DNA from: Sinonovacula constricta
Lineage: Eukaryota > Mollusca > Bivalvia > Cardiida > Solecurtidae
NCBI GenBank assembly: GCA_007844125.1
Contig: CM017569.1
Coordinates: forward strand, 10,487,686 to 10,551,685
Direction: 5' to 3'
Length of the DNA stretch: 64,000 nt
Of this stretch, positions 11,501-24,400 are shown piece by piece; the first letter of the stretch is position 1, and each line of letters begins with the position of its first letter. The notes beneath the pieces were generated by a model, which was not told the DNA's origin, searched no databases, and saw only the letters and a list, made by a program, of their open reading frames with translations. The position numbers and the translations under genes were made by a program.

Positions 11501-12898
11501 GGCTTAGTCGATGATCAATACATGTTTTACATACATATCGTTATTATCAAATACCTAAGAATTAAAAGTACTTTATAATTAAGAATGGTATGATAAAGTG
11601 TTAATCTTATGTCTTTACAGCACTATACAGATCGTGACAAGCCCCGGCTACTTCTTTATAAAGTGTATAGTCAGCCATCCGTCATTTTATATCCTCCACA
11701 TAAACCAAAACATAAATATTACCACATTGGTAAATACCTACGCCTACGAACTAAGAGTTCATTTCCAAAGTCCCAACTAAAATTTCTTTATGGTAACGTA
11801 TGGACCCCAAGAGCCAAACGTGATATAATCATTTTACAATAACACGTGGTTTAGAGAGCTTTAGCTTTCGTGTCCGGTCAATAACGAATGAAAGTTTATT
11901 TTATTAGTTATTACTACTCTTAATTACTGCATGTTATTACTAATATTATCAAGTTATTTCAAAGATCTTCATCTATATAATGATAAAAATCATATGGCGA
12001 CCAGTTTATTTTAAAGCGCCCAAATCCATTATCTGATGCACTACAACAACCGACATCCAAGGAATAGGAAACTTACGATGATTAGGGCATACATGTACTT
12101 TTATCTATTTTTATTAATTTAACCAAAGTATTACGGAAACTTCATCTATCAGATGTGCATTTAGTCCCTGTAGATACTACGCTGTGTTTGTCTTTTGGTG
12201 TGTCTGTTAATTGAACAACCATCTACCTGTAGCACTGAAGAATACTGCATGGCGTTTTATGATTCAGCTAAATGTAGCTTACCTTACATCACGTCTTTGA
12301 CAATGCCACATATATTTTAAATAAAAAAAACAACAACATCTTAGCCTTGTGCCCACTACTAAATGTTCATGCAAAAGTTAATAAAAGGCGTGCAGTAAAT
12401 AGTGTATCTCGTTATCAACCAGCTCCCGGCGTCAGCTGGCTGATATAGGTCTTTATTATTAGTCTAAACCTGGTCACGTCGTCCCCAGCTGAATAAGAGT
12501 GTTCCTGTGTAACATTACAACTTTCAATATTTGTATATTGGATATCTGACCGGATAGACCGTAGCGACATCGGTGATTCCTCACGTCGAACCTGCGTTAT
12601 AAACAAGAATATTTGGACTATACAATACATGCCATATATATGTACATGCAAATTATCCCCATATAAAGGTAACATTTATTTTGTAGATATATATACTTAG
12701 GGGACAACGCTGAAAATACAAAGGTCCATTGAATGACATTGGCAGTTGAAAACAATAAGGTGAACGAAAAGAACGATGTGCAATATTTTCACGTACTTGA
12801 TTAGGAAGAATAGTAAAAAACAATGCATTGCCTTTATCGAAACAGTAACAACCTTATGTGATTTTGTGAACATAAATTTTAAACAAATAATCATTTTT
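11501..12898. other. AT-rich DNA, nothing recognised
   Basis: Several frames of 60-90 codons overlap on both strands without family resemblance. A GC-richer patch at 12415-12620 may be part of an unknown repeat. Confidence 0.3.
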
Positions 12899-13490
12899 AG
12901 CTCACCTGAGAACGTGCTCAGGGTGAGCTTTTTCTGATACCCCTTCGGTCCTAGCCCGTCGTCAACCATTTAGCTTGTGAACACGGCCACAGTTTTTATT
13001 AAATCTTCATCAACTTGGTCAAAATGTTTGTCTGCATGAACTCTTGGACGAGTTCATTATTTGGCCACCTGGGGTCAAAAACTAGGACAAAATCTATAAG
13101 AAAAAACTTATGACCGAATAAGAGGCCATATTTATGGCTCAATCTTCACCAAACTTGGTCAGAATGTTTGTCTGCATGAAATCTTAGATGAGTTCGTTAT
13201 TTGTCACGTGTTGTTAAAAGTAGGTCACTAGGTCAATTCAAACAAAAAGCTTGTAAGCACACTCGAGGTCCCATTTATTGCCAAATCTTCACCAAACTTG
13301 ATCAGAATGTTTGTCTGAATGAAATCTTGGATGAGATCATAACTGGGTCACGTGAGGTTAAAAAGTAGGTCATTAGGTCAAATCTTAGAAAAAGCATGTG
13401 AACACACTAGAGGCCACATTTATATCCCAATCTTCACCAAACTTGGCCAGAATGTTTGTCTGCGTGAAATCTTAGATGAGTTGGTAACAG
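12899..13490. mobile_element. Hairpin-ended bivalve repeat with about 143-bp internal units, left part
   Basis: The left end is a hairpin (AGCTCACCTGAG, loop AACGT, GCTCAGGGTGAGCT). It is followed by internal repeats in which CTTCACCAAACTTGGTCAG-type sequence recurs at 13006, 13144, 13287 and 13432. The copy at 36041-36815 has the same internal repeats and the opposite end. End hairpins with a tandem-repeat core resemble Helentron-related non-autonomous elements of bivalves; this class is an inference. This copy is cut off near 13490. Confidence 0.6.
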
Positions 13491-14608
13491 CGTTAAGAGT
13501 TATAAAAAGTTGAATTGCGAAAGCACGAGGGATTGACATTGCATGATCTTGACTACCTGAGAAAATAGAAGTGCAGGTACATACATATATATATAAGGCG
13601 CGCGGGGCCTTACTGTCTTTTGTGTATTTGCAGTCGGAATAAATTTAGGTTCAGATTACAGGGGTGTGGTGTGGACGAAATAAATCTACTTATCTATTAT
13701 TACTAATTATTCATTTACCGACGAACAAATAAGTGGTAGTTAATTTATAACTCAGTATAATTTGGTCGTGTAGTTGAACTTCTGAGACGTTATATTAGAC
13801 CTAATTTTAGTTAAAATGCAATCATTTGGAAAATGCGATTGCATTTTATGTTTATTATTATATTTATACCACTGTATAATCTATATTTAGACAATGGTTG
13901 TTTTGCAGTTGACGACTTGCCTGCAATAGATTTTTTACGGAATAGCTTGATTCGATATTCTGTTAAAATATTATTAACTTTCTTAGTGTCCATTGTGGTA
14001 CGTTAACATTAAATCTTCTGTGTTCATGTAGCTGGTATCTCATGGAGCCACGGGGACTTGACATCACAATATCTGGCTTCATGTCAAAGCCACGTGGTAA
14101 ATGACATTTTGCTTTATATAAACAAAAGACGTATCGATATAATACTTTTATCGATGCATTTGCCTATGTTTTATACTGCTATTGCAAAACATCAGACAAT
14201 AGATCGGCATTTTACTAAACAGGGGCGTAGCTATGCATGCTACGATGTGTACGCATGTTCGCTAGGATGGTTCGGGGCTATGCTCCCCAGGAAAATGGTA
14301 TATTTCTAGATCACACATGTTTGCTTCTGTAGAGTTTTTTGTATCAAAATAAAACTAGATTTAAAATAAAAATGTAAAGTGTAATCGACCTGAAAAGTTC
14401 TGATTTCAAAAATAAGAGTACAAAACGTGTCCCCTACCAGGAGTTACAGAAAATTTCAGAATTCGATTAAGCAATTATACATATTTTTTCATGCTGCAAA
14501 AAGCGATATTAGTTGATTGCAATAAATATACACCTTACCCTTACGAGGGTAAGATATTTATTTAAGATTTAATTATTTTATGTTTCCATTCTTTGGAGAC
14601 AATATGTA
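13491..14608. other. AT-rich DNA, nothing firm
   Basis: A short segment with TTCAGATTACAGGGGTGTGG (about 13651) resembles one near 28929 and may be a dispersed repeat. No gene is supported. Confidence 0.3.
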
Positions 14609-14840
14609 CAGGGCTGGATCCAGAGGGGGGAGGGGAAAGGGAATGCATCCCCCACCCCAACCTGGTGAAAGTGTAGAGTTGTGAAAACGCATACATGTAA
14701 GCTTAAAAATACTAAACTTTTTACGTCTATTACTGCTTAGATTGGAGCTAGGGTCCCTTACTGTGTATATATATTTAGTATTTATTGCTTCAACGTTGAA
14801 TTTATCTTGATTTATACCCTCACCAAAATTTTCTCAATAT
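14609..14840. mobile_element. Short MITE-like element with GGATCC-type end
   Basis: It begins CAGGGCTGGATCCAG, then a G run and ATGCATCCCCCACC. The copy at 41530-41770 follows the same order: GTGAAAA, AAGCTT, the TTAG/TAGG motif, TGTGTATATATAT and CTTGATT. The right terminus is less clear here. Confidence 0.55.
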
Positions 14841-15272
14841 GTACGCGCCTGCTTAATAAGTTATGTGTTTAAAATGTAAACCGTCTAATAAGTTGTTTGT
14901 TTAGTTTTTAAAAAAAAAGAAAAACGTTTAAAATGTAATTATGGAACATCCGTAGATACGTGTCTAGACCAAACATGGCTGTTTGCTAAATTCGAAAGTA
15001 AGAAATGAGTAGTTTAAATCTTTTCTGACATTCACTTCCCTGTTCGTGCGTTTTGTAATCATTGTATTGTATTCACCATGCTAGACAATGAAATGTCATG
15101 TCTCGTCCAAATGTTTTTCAATTCCACATTTTACTTGTATGTTTATAACTAGGTCTAGTTATTGGTTATATATGTTGTTTTTCTCATCTGACATTGAAGT
15201 ACGTATAAAATATACCGAGGATTCATATAAACAATATACAACTATTCTATGTAAAGAACTTATTTATTTCAG
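14841..15272 (+). other. Flank upstream of the signal-peptide exon
   Basis: AT-rich. It ends in a good 3' splice site at 15261-15272 (TATTTATTTCAG), which implies an untranslated exon further upstream. Confidence 0.45.
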
Positions 15273-15410
15273 TTGGTTGACGCCATAGGTCGTGTGGTGA
15301 CGTCGCAGTTTTAACTATGACGTTCCAACCGCGCACCACAAGTTTATTTATAACTGCCAGTATCATTTTCACATCGATTGTCAACGTCCATGCTGCTGTT
15401 CGAGGAGAAA
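15273..15410 (+). CDS. Exon: 5' UTR end and signal peptide
   Basis: A strong acceptor ends at 15272. ATG at 15317-15319 starts 31 codons that encode a polar N-terminus and a hydrophobic core ending VNVHA, a plausible signal-peptidase site. The exon ends GGAGAAA before GTAAGTTG, phase 1, and splices in frame to 19092 to give RGES-CQIDADC. A young SINE sits eight bases downstream of the exon end. Confidence 0.65.
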
Positions 15411-18400
15411 GTAAGTTGTTATATAAGTATGGGATGGGATTAGCCGGCATTTGGCCGATACTGCGCAGCGACATTTCTATCATTATAGCACAGGGGCACT
15501 TATGAGGTGCCCAGGGACTGAACCCGGCCGGTCCATTATACTGACACCGACGAGTCAGGCGAAATGCTGTCCCCTTGGCCCCGAGCGTTAGGAGGGAAGC
15601 CATTACTACCAACTTTAAAGTCTTTGGTATGACCCGGCCGGGGATCGAACCCACGACCTCCCGATCCGCAAGCCGACGCTCTACCACCTGAGCTATTGCG
15701 GCCGGTTATATAAGTATGAAATAGTGTTGGGTCGTCCGTATAAAATAGTGTTGGGTCGTCCGTGGAATGTGATCAAATATACCATGGTTGTGTGTTAAGA
15801 TGCGCAGGCACTTAACCGCGAAGGCCGTTGTATGCCTCACTGCCTATTGGATTTATCGTTGAACTTGAAGTATTTTAGTTATCTGGAGACTGTGTATACA
15901 TGAAGCAGATATAGTGCTGCATTCAATGTGTATAGCATGCCGTGAACACCTGGCATGATACCTCACCAAGTCATATTATCCTGATCCCGGGCCAACTAGT
16001 CAAACTACCAATGTATTTGAGCGTTAGCAAGGAAACTACACCACTACCATTTTAACGACTTTGTTATGTCGCGGCCAGGGATCGAACCCTGGGCCTCCCA
16101 TACATGGAGCCGACGCTCTACCGATTTTGCTACCAGGCTCGGTCAACTGATGAGTACTTTGACTTAAAGCAAACTAAAAAAAAATCGAACAATTTGTCTT
16201 CACATGTATATGGCATATGCTGAACCAATCGGATTGTTTATTGTCTAAATGCATTAAAAATATTTGATACTGAAATCAATGATTAAATTAATAATTTTTA
16301 TTTAATAATGTAAATATTGCTTACAAAACTCATTTAAGGAAAATGGAAACAATAATTTTGAATTCCTTGTACTGCACTGCAAATATGTGGAAATAAAATC
16401 TGCTCATTACGCGTGATTCAAAACCGGTACCGTGTGTACGTATTACAAAGTTGAGATGGTACGAAACAGTAGCTCCTAATGACCACTTGAAACACCTCGG
16501 CAATTTCTGCGAAAACGTCTAGTCTAGATACCGCCGAGTTGTTACAAACGATGTGATAACAACAACAACAGTCTACGCTAACTCAAATCCCTCTTTTCGT
16601 ATGTTTAGGGACTTTACTCTTTACTATTAATTCCTAAATTCTTACCTCGATTGTAGGTAGGTATCTGGTATGTCGTTACTGCAAAAAACTTAAGATTTTC
16701 CCACTTTTTAATCTTTTGAAAAACAACAACGAAAGACAGTAAACTGCGCATAAAATTGAATCTTATTGGATGAGATGAGAATTTATTTACAAGGTTGAGT
16801 GCTTTTTAAAAATAAGATAATTAAAGATGCTCTCTACGGCGCCTTGGATGTCTTACATCTTAGATCTTTCTTGTTTTATTCTTATATAAAGTATATGTAG
16901 GTATTATCTGACAAGGAAAATAACTAATGTATTTCTTAAATTTCGTAAATAGGGAATGTTGTTTGTTTGTTGCTGTTGTTTTGTTACCTAGCACCGAAAG
17001 ATTTATGGTCATATTGGCGACGTCCAGCTAATTATTGGTGAAGGAAGACCTCAGACTCGGTAGAACCAACGGCGCACCACAGGTTAGCTGGAAAACCTCT
17101 TCACATGAAAGTTCTCATCCCGACCGGGACTCGAACTCAGGGGCTGAGGAGTTACAAGTTTCTAACCGCTCGGCCACAGACGCCCTTTAAAAGAAAATGG
17201 AGTAAGGGCGCCCCATTATATTGCGGGCGCCTATTACAATTTGTCTGAATGATGCATAATGGCATTCAGAGCTAGTAAAAAGACTTCTTATGCATGAGTT
17301 TTAAAATAAAATGTTCCGGGCCCATGAAGCGAAACTTTTAAGAAATTGAAATTTAAAAAAAAATGTATGGGCACTGTCAAATATAAATGGTGGGCCTTTT
17401 TAAGGAGCATTTTGTTTACATCTTCGCTTATACCCGTTTTATGAGCGTCCGTTCACTCATTACACCAATGTGTTCATGGATTACTAAATGACGAAATCAG
17501 AATTAAAAGGGTTTTACCATCTAGTCACAGAAGTTATAAAACATAACAATCTGTCAAACATAAAAATACAAATTTTTAATTAAACTGCTTATGTCTCAGG
17601 AGATAAACTGAATCATAATAAAACAACACAAGCTTTCAAATGATTCCTGACATGAAACTTGAAAACTACAATAACACCTTTTTGAGGTTTTTTCGTCGAA
17701 AAAAATGTGTTTTTGTGTCTATTTTAATTCATTCATAATTAAATATGGCGTTCACACATGCTATATATACATGTATATATATATACATGTACATCTATCT
17801 TCGGATAATTGAATTCTTTAACTTATAATCGTCTACTCGTTTTCTTTAGAGAAACAGCAGCGGCTGCCTATTTTTGCATTTTTTTCTTCTTTTTTTCTAA
17901 CTGCAAGATACACTGATAACCGCGGAATACTCGATGCTTTTCATTGAAAAATGTAACCCCGAACAGATGCGATTTCTTGTTATTACCTGCTGCATTATTG
18001 TCTCCATAAAACTGTTTCCACAAGAAGAAGTTGATGCACAGCAACAAAGTCGCCGAAAATAATATATCAGAAAACTTCACACATTTAGCATAGTAGCATT
18101 TAGTAGTACTTCATTTGCTTTTTACGTAATACATGTTTATAAAATCAATAAATAATATTGTGCTGTTTACTTATTAAAATTTAAGTATAAATGACACTTT
18201 TTAATTCCTTAAGAAAAACAACCACAAATGTGAACAACACTAAAGCCGTACGAAGTCTCCAAATTTGGCATTATATGCGTGGTACGACTTTAAAATGATA
18301 CGAAGTCACCATCATCCGCATAAGCACGGGAAAAAATATAACAAGCGACAACGCATTTACCGGCATTGCCCATTTTCATTTTCGCAATATGTCCCCCAAA

Positions 18401-21400
18401 ACAATAATCTTTGATACAAAAGTAGAACCACGAAGTTTAAAATCCTTACAAAAACTTGAAATATTGCGCATTTACATGTATTGCTCAAAGTTAAAAAATG
18501 TGTCATAATGTGCAGTGTGTCTAAATCTAAAACAAACACACCACTAACTGTTGTTTTATTCGCCGTACTTTTATTGCACGATGCCCACAAAAGTCTTTTA
18601 TTGGAATATAAAAAGATCAAAACTGCGAATACTCATTATTAAAAATCAGAACATTATAGTCTTTTAAACGAAGAAATATTAATAACGAATTTACCATTGC
18701 AGAGATTGTGGCATAATTAGTGCAGCCCTGCATGATGACAACTGATATCTTTAAACGTTTACTTGTTACGTTTTCATAGTTCTGACGTTTACTTTTACCA
18801 TTTACATTGAAGTATTTTAAAGAAACAAAACAAAAACAACAAAACAACAGCAAGATAACAACAGAAAGCTATAATATAAGTGTACCATTGTGTTCTTTTA
18901 CTGTTGAAACTTAATGGTAATTTCCGTATTAAAATAACGAGCACGTCTTACAACTGTGACATCTACCTATAGGCATGTCCAAAAGCAGTTATACATTTCG
19001 ACGACTCAATAAGAGCGGCGTCAATTATTGAGCATAAAAACGAACTTTACTAGCAACAAGTTTCATGTCACTTTGTTATGCAAATTTCCAGGCTGTCAGA
19101 TAGACGCCGATTGTGATGGGAAGAACACCGTATGTGACCTCACACTCCAGAATCCAGTGTGCGTGTGTAAAGATGGTCACTTGCCAGAATCCCAGGCCGG
19201 CATGGGCTGTTATCGTGAGTGTAAACTATAAATATATTCAAACGATTAAAACCTTTCGAATTTTATTTTCCAAATTTTGACAACTATTATCATGCTGTCT
19301 TTATTGTCGCCGCGCATAAGGGCGACGTCTATATGTAATCGTTACTGGAAAAGTCCTATGGCCGGCGCCATGTTCTATAATAAGACTCAGTTACAACTAG
19401 TAGAGGTCGCGATCAGGTCTCTTCCCGTGGGAGTAGGTTTAGCTCTAAAGCTATACTTTTTGCTTAAGATAGGGGTTATGTTAGAGTTTTTTAATGAGGA
19501 AAGACCAGTGGCGGAACAATTATTTTTTCTTTATATAATATTGATTTGTTAAGACAGTAATAGTCTGGAGTTCTTTCCCCTTTCACTACGTTATCGGGTC
19601 AGGCACAGGCTGAAAATGGCGACCGCCAATGTAAGTTTACAGACACATTTAGCGAAGCACGAGTTATAATTTATCGCTGTGCCATTCGAAAGATGTTTTT
19701 ATTATGATCATAACTTAGTTCATATAAGCGATTACAATAAGTAATTTTAAATGGTACATTACCTGTTTCTAGAAATTTGTTAGTAGAATAGAATAGTGTA
19801 GATGTTTTTACAATAATGTCTTTACAATACTTAATTATAGAGGCTTAACTTCTTGGCACACTTGCAAAGGTTATAACACCAAACATTACCGTGTTATTTT
19901 CCAATACAGCGGAGGCCGCCATTGTTAGCATCAGCCAGACGTACTATTGCGTAGGATAGTACGCTTGGAACCAGACTAAGACAGTAAAAGCTCTTCATCG
20001 TCATAGTTCAGCTGCAACAGAGTTTGAGGGAGGGGGAGTGGGGGTGGGGGGGGGGTGGGCGGGCAGTCTGTGCCCATTCTCTCTGAATTGAAGAGAAGTC
20101 ACTGTTTTGTGTCAGTGACTTGTTGATAGATTTCCGGTTTGGGGTTAGATTTTATATATGCTTTCAGTTTTCTTTTATGATCATATAAACATTATAATCG
20201 TGAGAAAAATGTAAATTATTGTCTTGTACGTCCATTAAAATTATATTCGCCATTTATTCATGAAGTCATTTTAATAAATAATTTGATGTTTTCATGTACC
20301 TTGCTTTCATGATTGATAACTATTTTGTTCATCTTTGTAGGCCTTAAACAAGTGGGTCGAAGGGAAATCTTTTATATTATAATATTCCTTTGATTAATAA
20401 TGTTTGTATACAATTTTGAAGTTGTTGTAATCAACAGATACTAACATTGTTGCATTCAGTTGTCCACAGACACAAAAGAAAAGCACCACAGAGTCAGAGA
20501 GGTAACAGTAGCGTAATGCTTTGTGCGTTTACAAACTTGACATTGCTGTGTCTAGCCACTTTTACCATCCATTTCCGATCAATTACTCTGGAGGGGCTTA
20601 ACGAGTTTAGTGCATGTTTGCTTTGTAAGCAAAACATATCCAAACCATTGAAATTCGATTATTCGGACCTATATTTATAAGCGGACTATTTTGTATCTTT
20701 TTAATGCCATTCTGTCGTTTTCTGATCAATGTCTTTTGCAGGACTCGACGCATTTATTATATATACGCATTTATTATACATATACGTTGATTTTCTAATA
20801 TAAGTTTATATGATGATTCAAGGTTATTGCTTTCTGTTTTTGTTACAATCCCCATAATAATAGCGGAGTTATTGTCTTTTTAACCAAATGGCGTGGGCAT
20901 CCCGGTCTAGTGTAAGTGGACTCAAATCAGAAAAGTTTCTAGGTACAAAAACATTAGTCCCATTGAATTAAGATAGTCTGACATCATTTTCTATGATTTT
21001 TTGTCCATTTAATGTTTTAATTTACGTTGTTTGGTATAGCTGGTAATAGATTTTGAAAACAAGAACTCAATTCAGCTAATGTACACATAATATATGTGCC
21101 TTTAGTTGCCAACAGACACAGAAGACAGGCCGCTCCAAGTCAGAAAGGTAACGACTCTGTGGGTGAATTACCTGTCCTTTTTAGATAGTTGTTGATGTGT
21201 GCTACATGTTTATTAACAAATGTCTTACTTAGCTGTGTTTTCTGTTGCTTCATGTGCAAATTTGCTTATTTGCAAATACCTTGCGCAACATTATACTCAT
21301 AGAGTACTTACCAATTTTCTTATTGTTTTAAGCACATTTTTTTGCTAATTAAAACTTAAATGTTTCTTCAACATTCAATTTAATGAACATATATATATAT

Positions 21401-24400
21401 ATATATAACTTTGTAAATGAAATTAATACAAATATGATTAGAGCCGTTTATTGTTGTCTATTATTTTTTTTGTGCTATTCAATAATACAAATATGATTAG
21501 AGCCGTTTATTGTTGTCTATTATTTTTTGTGCTATTCAATAATTAACTTCTTCCTGGATGAAACCCATCTCCTTCAAAACTACTGACATCTATCGGCTTT
21601 ATTAACATTATTGCCATATCTTAAAAAACATAGACTTTATCTCGCTTATTATTTCTCACACTTCGTTGGTGTTATTATCGACAACAACATTCACGTTTTA
21701 GCACCGCTTTTGTCGTATTTGTTGCAGAATTAATTTATAGTAATCAACGTCTCTACGAATCTCTTAGAATAGAAGGAATGGTTTCACATTACTATTCTTA
21801 AAAAAATATATGAAAAAAAAACAACATGTAAATTTATTCATTAAAAGTCTTAACAATTAAGAAGTAATATGCTTTTTTTACATCTTTATTGCATTTTTGT
21901 AAGACATTTCTAAAAAGATAATTATAAAGATATTTATTTACAAATTTGCGCCATACTTACATTTTCGCTAGGTCTACATTAAATAACTAAATATTTCACT
22001 ATTAAATTATCTGACAGGTTAGTAGGTCCGTCCTTAAGGAGAGGGCGAATAATAACTAAGGTCATGGAAATGCGTGTGGCAAGCAAAAAATGGTTCGGAT
22101 TTTGGTAGCAAATTTTCAGCATTACGTAAGTCTTGTATATACAGATAGTTGCAGGTTGCTTGGTCGTAAATGCTGACTGATGGCCATCTTGCATGCTGGT
22201 TAACAAGTTGCATGCCGGTTGTTTATTTGTATGCTAGTTGTTGCATGCCGATAAATAAGGTGCACGCGGGTTGATTGCAAATTGCTGGCTGGTTGGTGAC
22301 GACTTACATTCCCGTTGCTTAATTTTGGAATGCCGGTTGTTTAGGAGTATGCTAGTTGTTTTAGCACCGTAATCTGGCACTGAAATATCAGATGTTGCTG
22401 AGTTGGTGCATGTCTATGTTTAACTATAGGCTGTTTGTCAAGCTGGTATGTATTTACACTTCTAAGACTTCGCAAGCTTAAATACTATTCACATTGTTTT
22501 CGCGTTGAGAAGCGTACACAGAGGAAGTGTGCATGTTGTCTACTATCCTACTCGGCATATTCAATAGCCGTCAAAGGGGTTCATATCAAGAGATTAGTTT
22601 CACGTATTCCCTATTTTTAAAAGGAATGTTTAGTTATCTTCATTATGGTGGGTATTTCATATTGTATTCAGTCATATTAGGCATATGTTTGTATTTGTTT
22701 GCTTTTAGTTTACTACTTTCATCTTTACTTTTGCTAATATCATACCTTGGACATTATATATAAAGCCCCGTGTGGTTACATTTGATTTATCAAACATTAG
22801 GTGTGTAAAACCTGCCACGCGTATCAGGACGGACTACCTTTTAAATGCATAAAATCCATGCTGCACTTGGAGTTCCAAACGTCGTCAAAACGTGAAAAAA
22901 TAATCAAAAATTAATAAGGGCCGCAACGGCTTATTACAAAAAAAAAACACATTAATTTAAAAGGATTTAAATCCCTTAATTTTTGTTTCAGTTATGTCAA
23001 ATGACGATATATGTGGTGACGTAAAATTCTTCGGAAACTGAACCGTTATTTATATGTGTCAGTTTATAAACACAGGAAATAATTTAAAGCAACAGAACTA
23101 AGGTTTTAAAAAACGCAAAGGTATACATATACAATCTGGATTTGAGTTAGTGCGATGATAGGATGTGCAGTTGTATAAGTTCTCGATTTCGGTTGCGGCG
23201 AACATTCTTAAATGCGACTCAATCAAACGGTCCAGCGAAACTTAAATTTGAGTTTGATAATACAGCGATACTCCTACTTTGAACTTTTCGTGACTTCGGC
23301 TACAAGAAAGTTAAACATTATTCACGTTTTCTTCAGATTGTATTTCATGAAGGATTATTAATTTTGACATTTTTTGCTAAGCCAGAATGAAAAAGTAGCA
23401 CCCACACTCGAACGCGAATTCCATTTTCGAAAAACAAAATAGATCTAGATCTTAACATTGAACAACACTTTTGTTTATAAAACGAATGGCAGGATAAAGT
23501 CTCGTGTGATAACATTTTCTTTATTCAACACTAGCCTAGCATTCTCTATATCTCAATGAACAACACACAATTGAATGTGTATGTTACATTCTCGATAGCA
23601 AAAAGGTAGAAAAAACTGATATGATTTATGCAAGATATAATAGTAAATACCTATATACAGAGGCAGTAACACGCTGTAACTCGGTTTGTTAGAGTAATAT
23701 CCTTTTATAAACAAAATGAAGGAATGATACGTAAAGTTATAATGCCTTGATTCGCACCTTCAAGACTCAGTTGATAGTCTGGTGATATGCGGGTGTAACT
23801 GGGCTAAGCGAAATATAGTTTGTGAAATACAATAACTGAAAATTCATTGGACTTGCATGAATAATTTGTATTATAACGTCAATTTTGCATGTATATTTGC
23901 TATCCTTTATACCGCATCTGCCGTTTGCATAGAAAAAGAAGCATGTTTCGGATTTGCATATATAGATTTAGTTCATGTATGATATGCTTACAGTTTAAGG
24001 ATTGCCAGTTTTCAGTTGCAAATTTTGCAAGCATCCTGTCTGCATAAATAAATGATACAAACCGAATCTGGTAGATACCTAGTCATTTTAATACATTTCT
24101 TAAACACTGATGTATTTCTGATAATGTTTTTTGACGAATTTTGACCGTACATGTTGTATATATCTAAGTGTTTAGCGTGTTTTTATTTAAGTAGAATATT
24201 ACAATATATTTAGACTAGCTATTAACAATTATCATAAAGTAGTTCTCCTTTTTATTGCTTGGTTGCCATTTCAACCTATGACTTCTAATAATACTTATAA
24301 TAAAGCTTATAACAATTTTTAAACTTTCACGAATATTATTTGGTATGACATAAGTTTCGTTTTAGTAAAATTAGTATAATATTTCTGTAAATGTGTTTAA

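Noticed and set aside
12415..12675. 86-codon - strand frame
   Set aside because: GC-richer patch without domain resemblance; probably an unidentified repeat.
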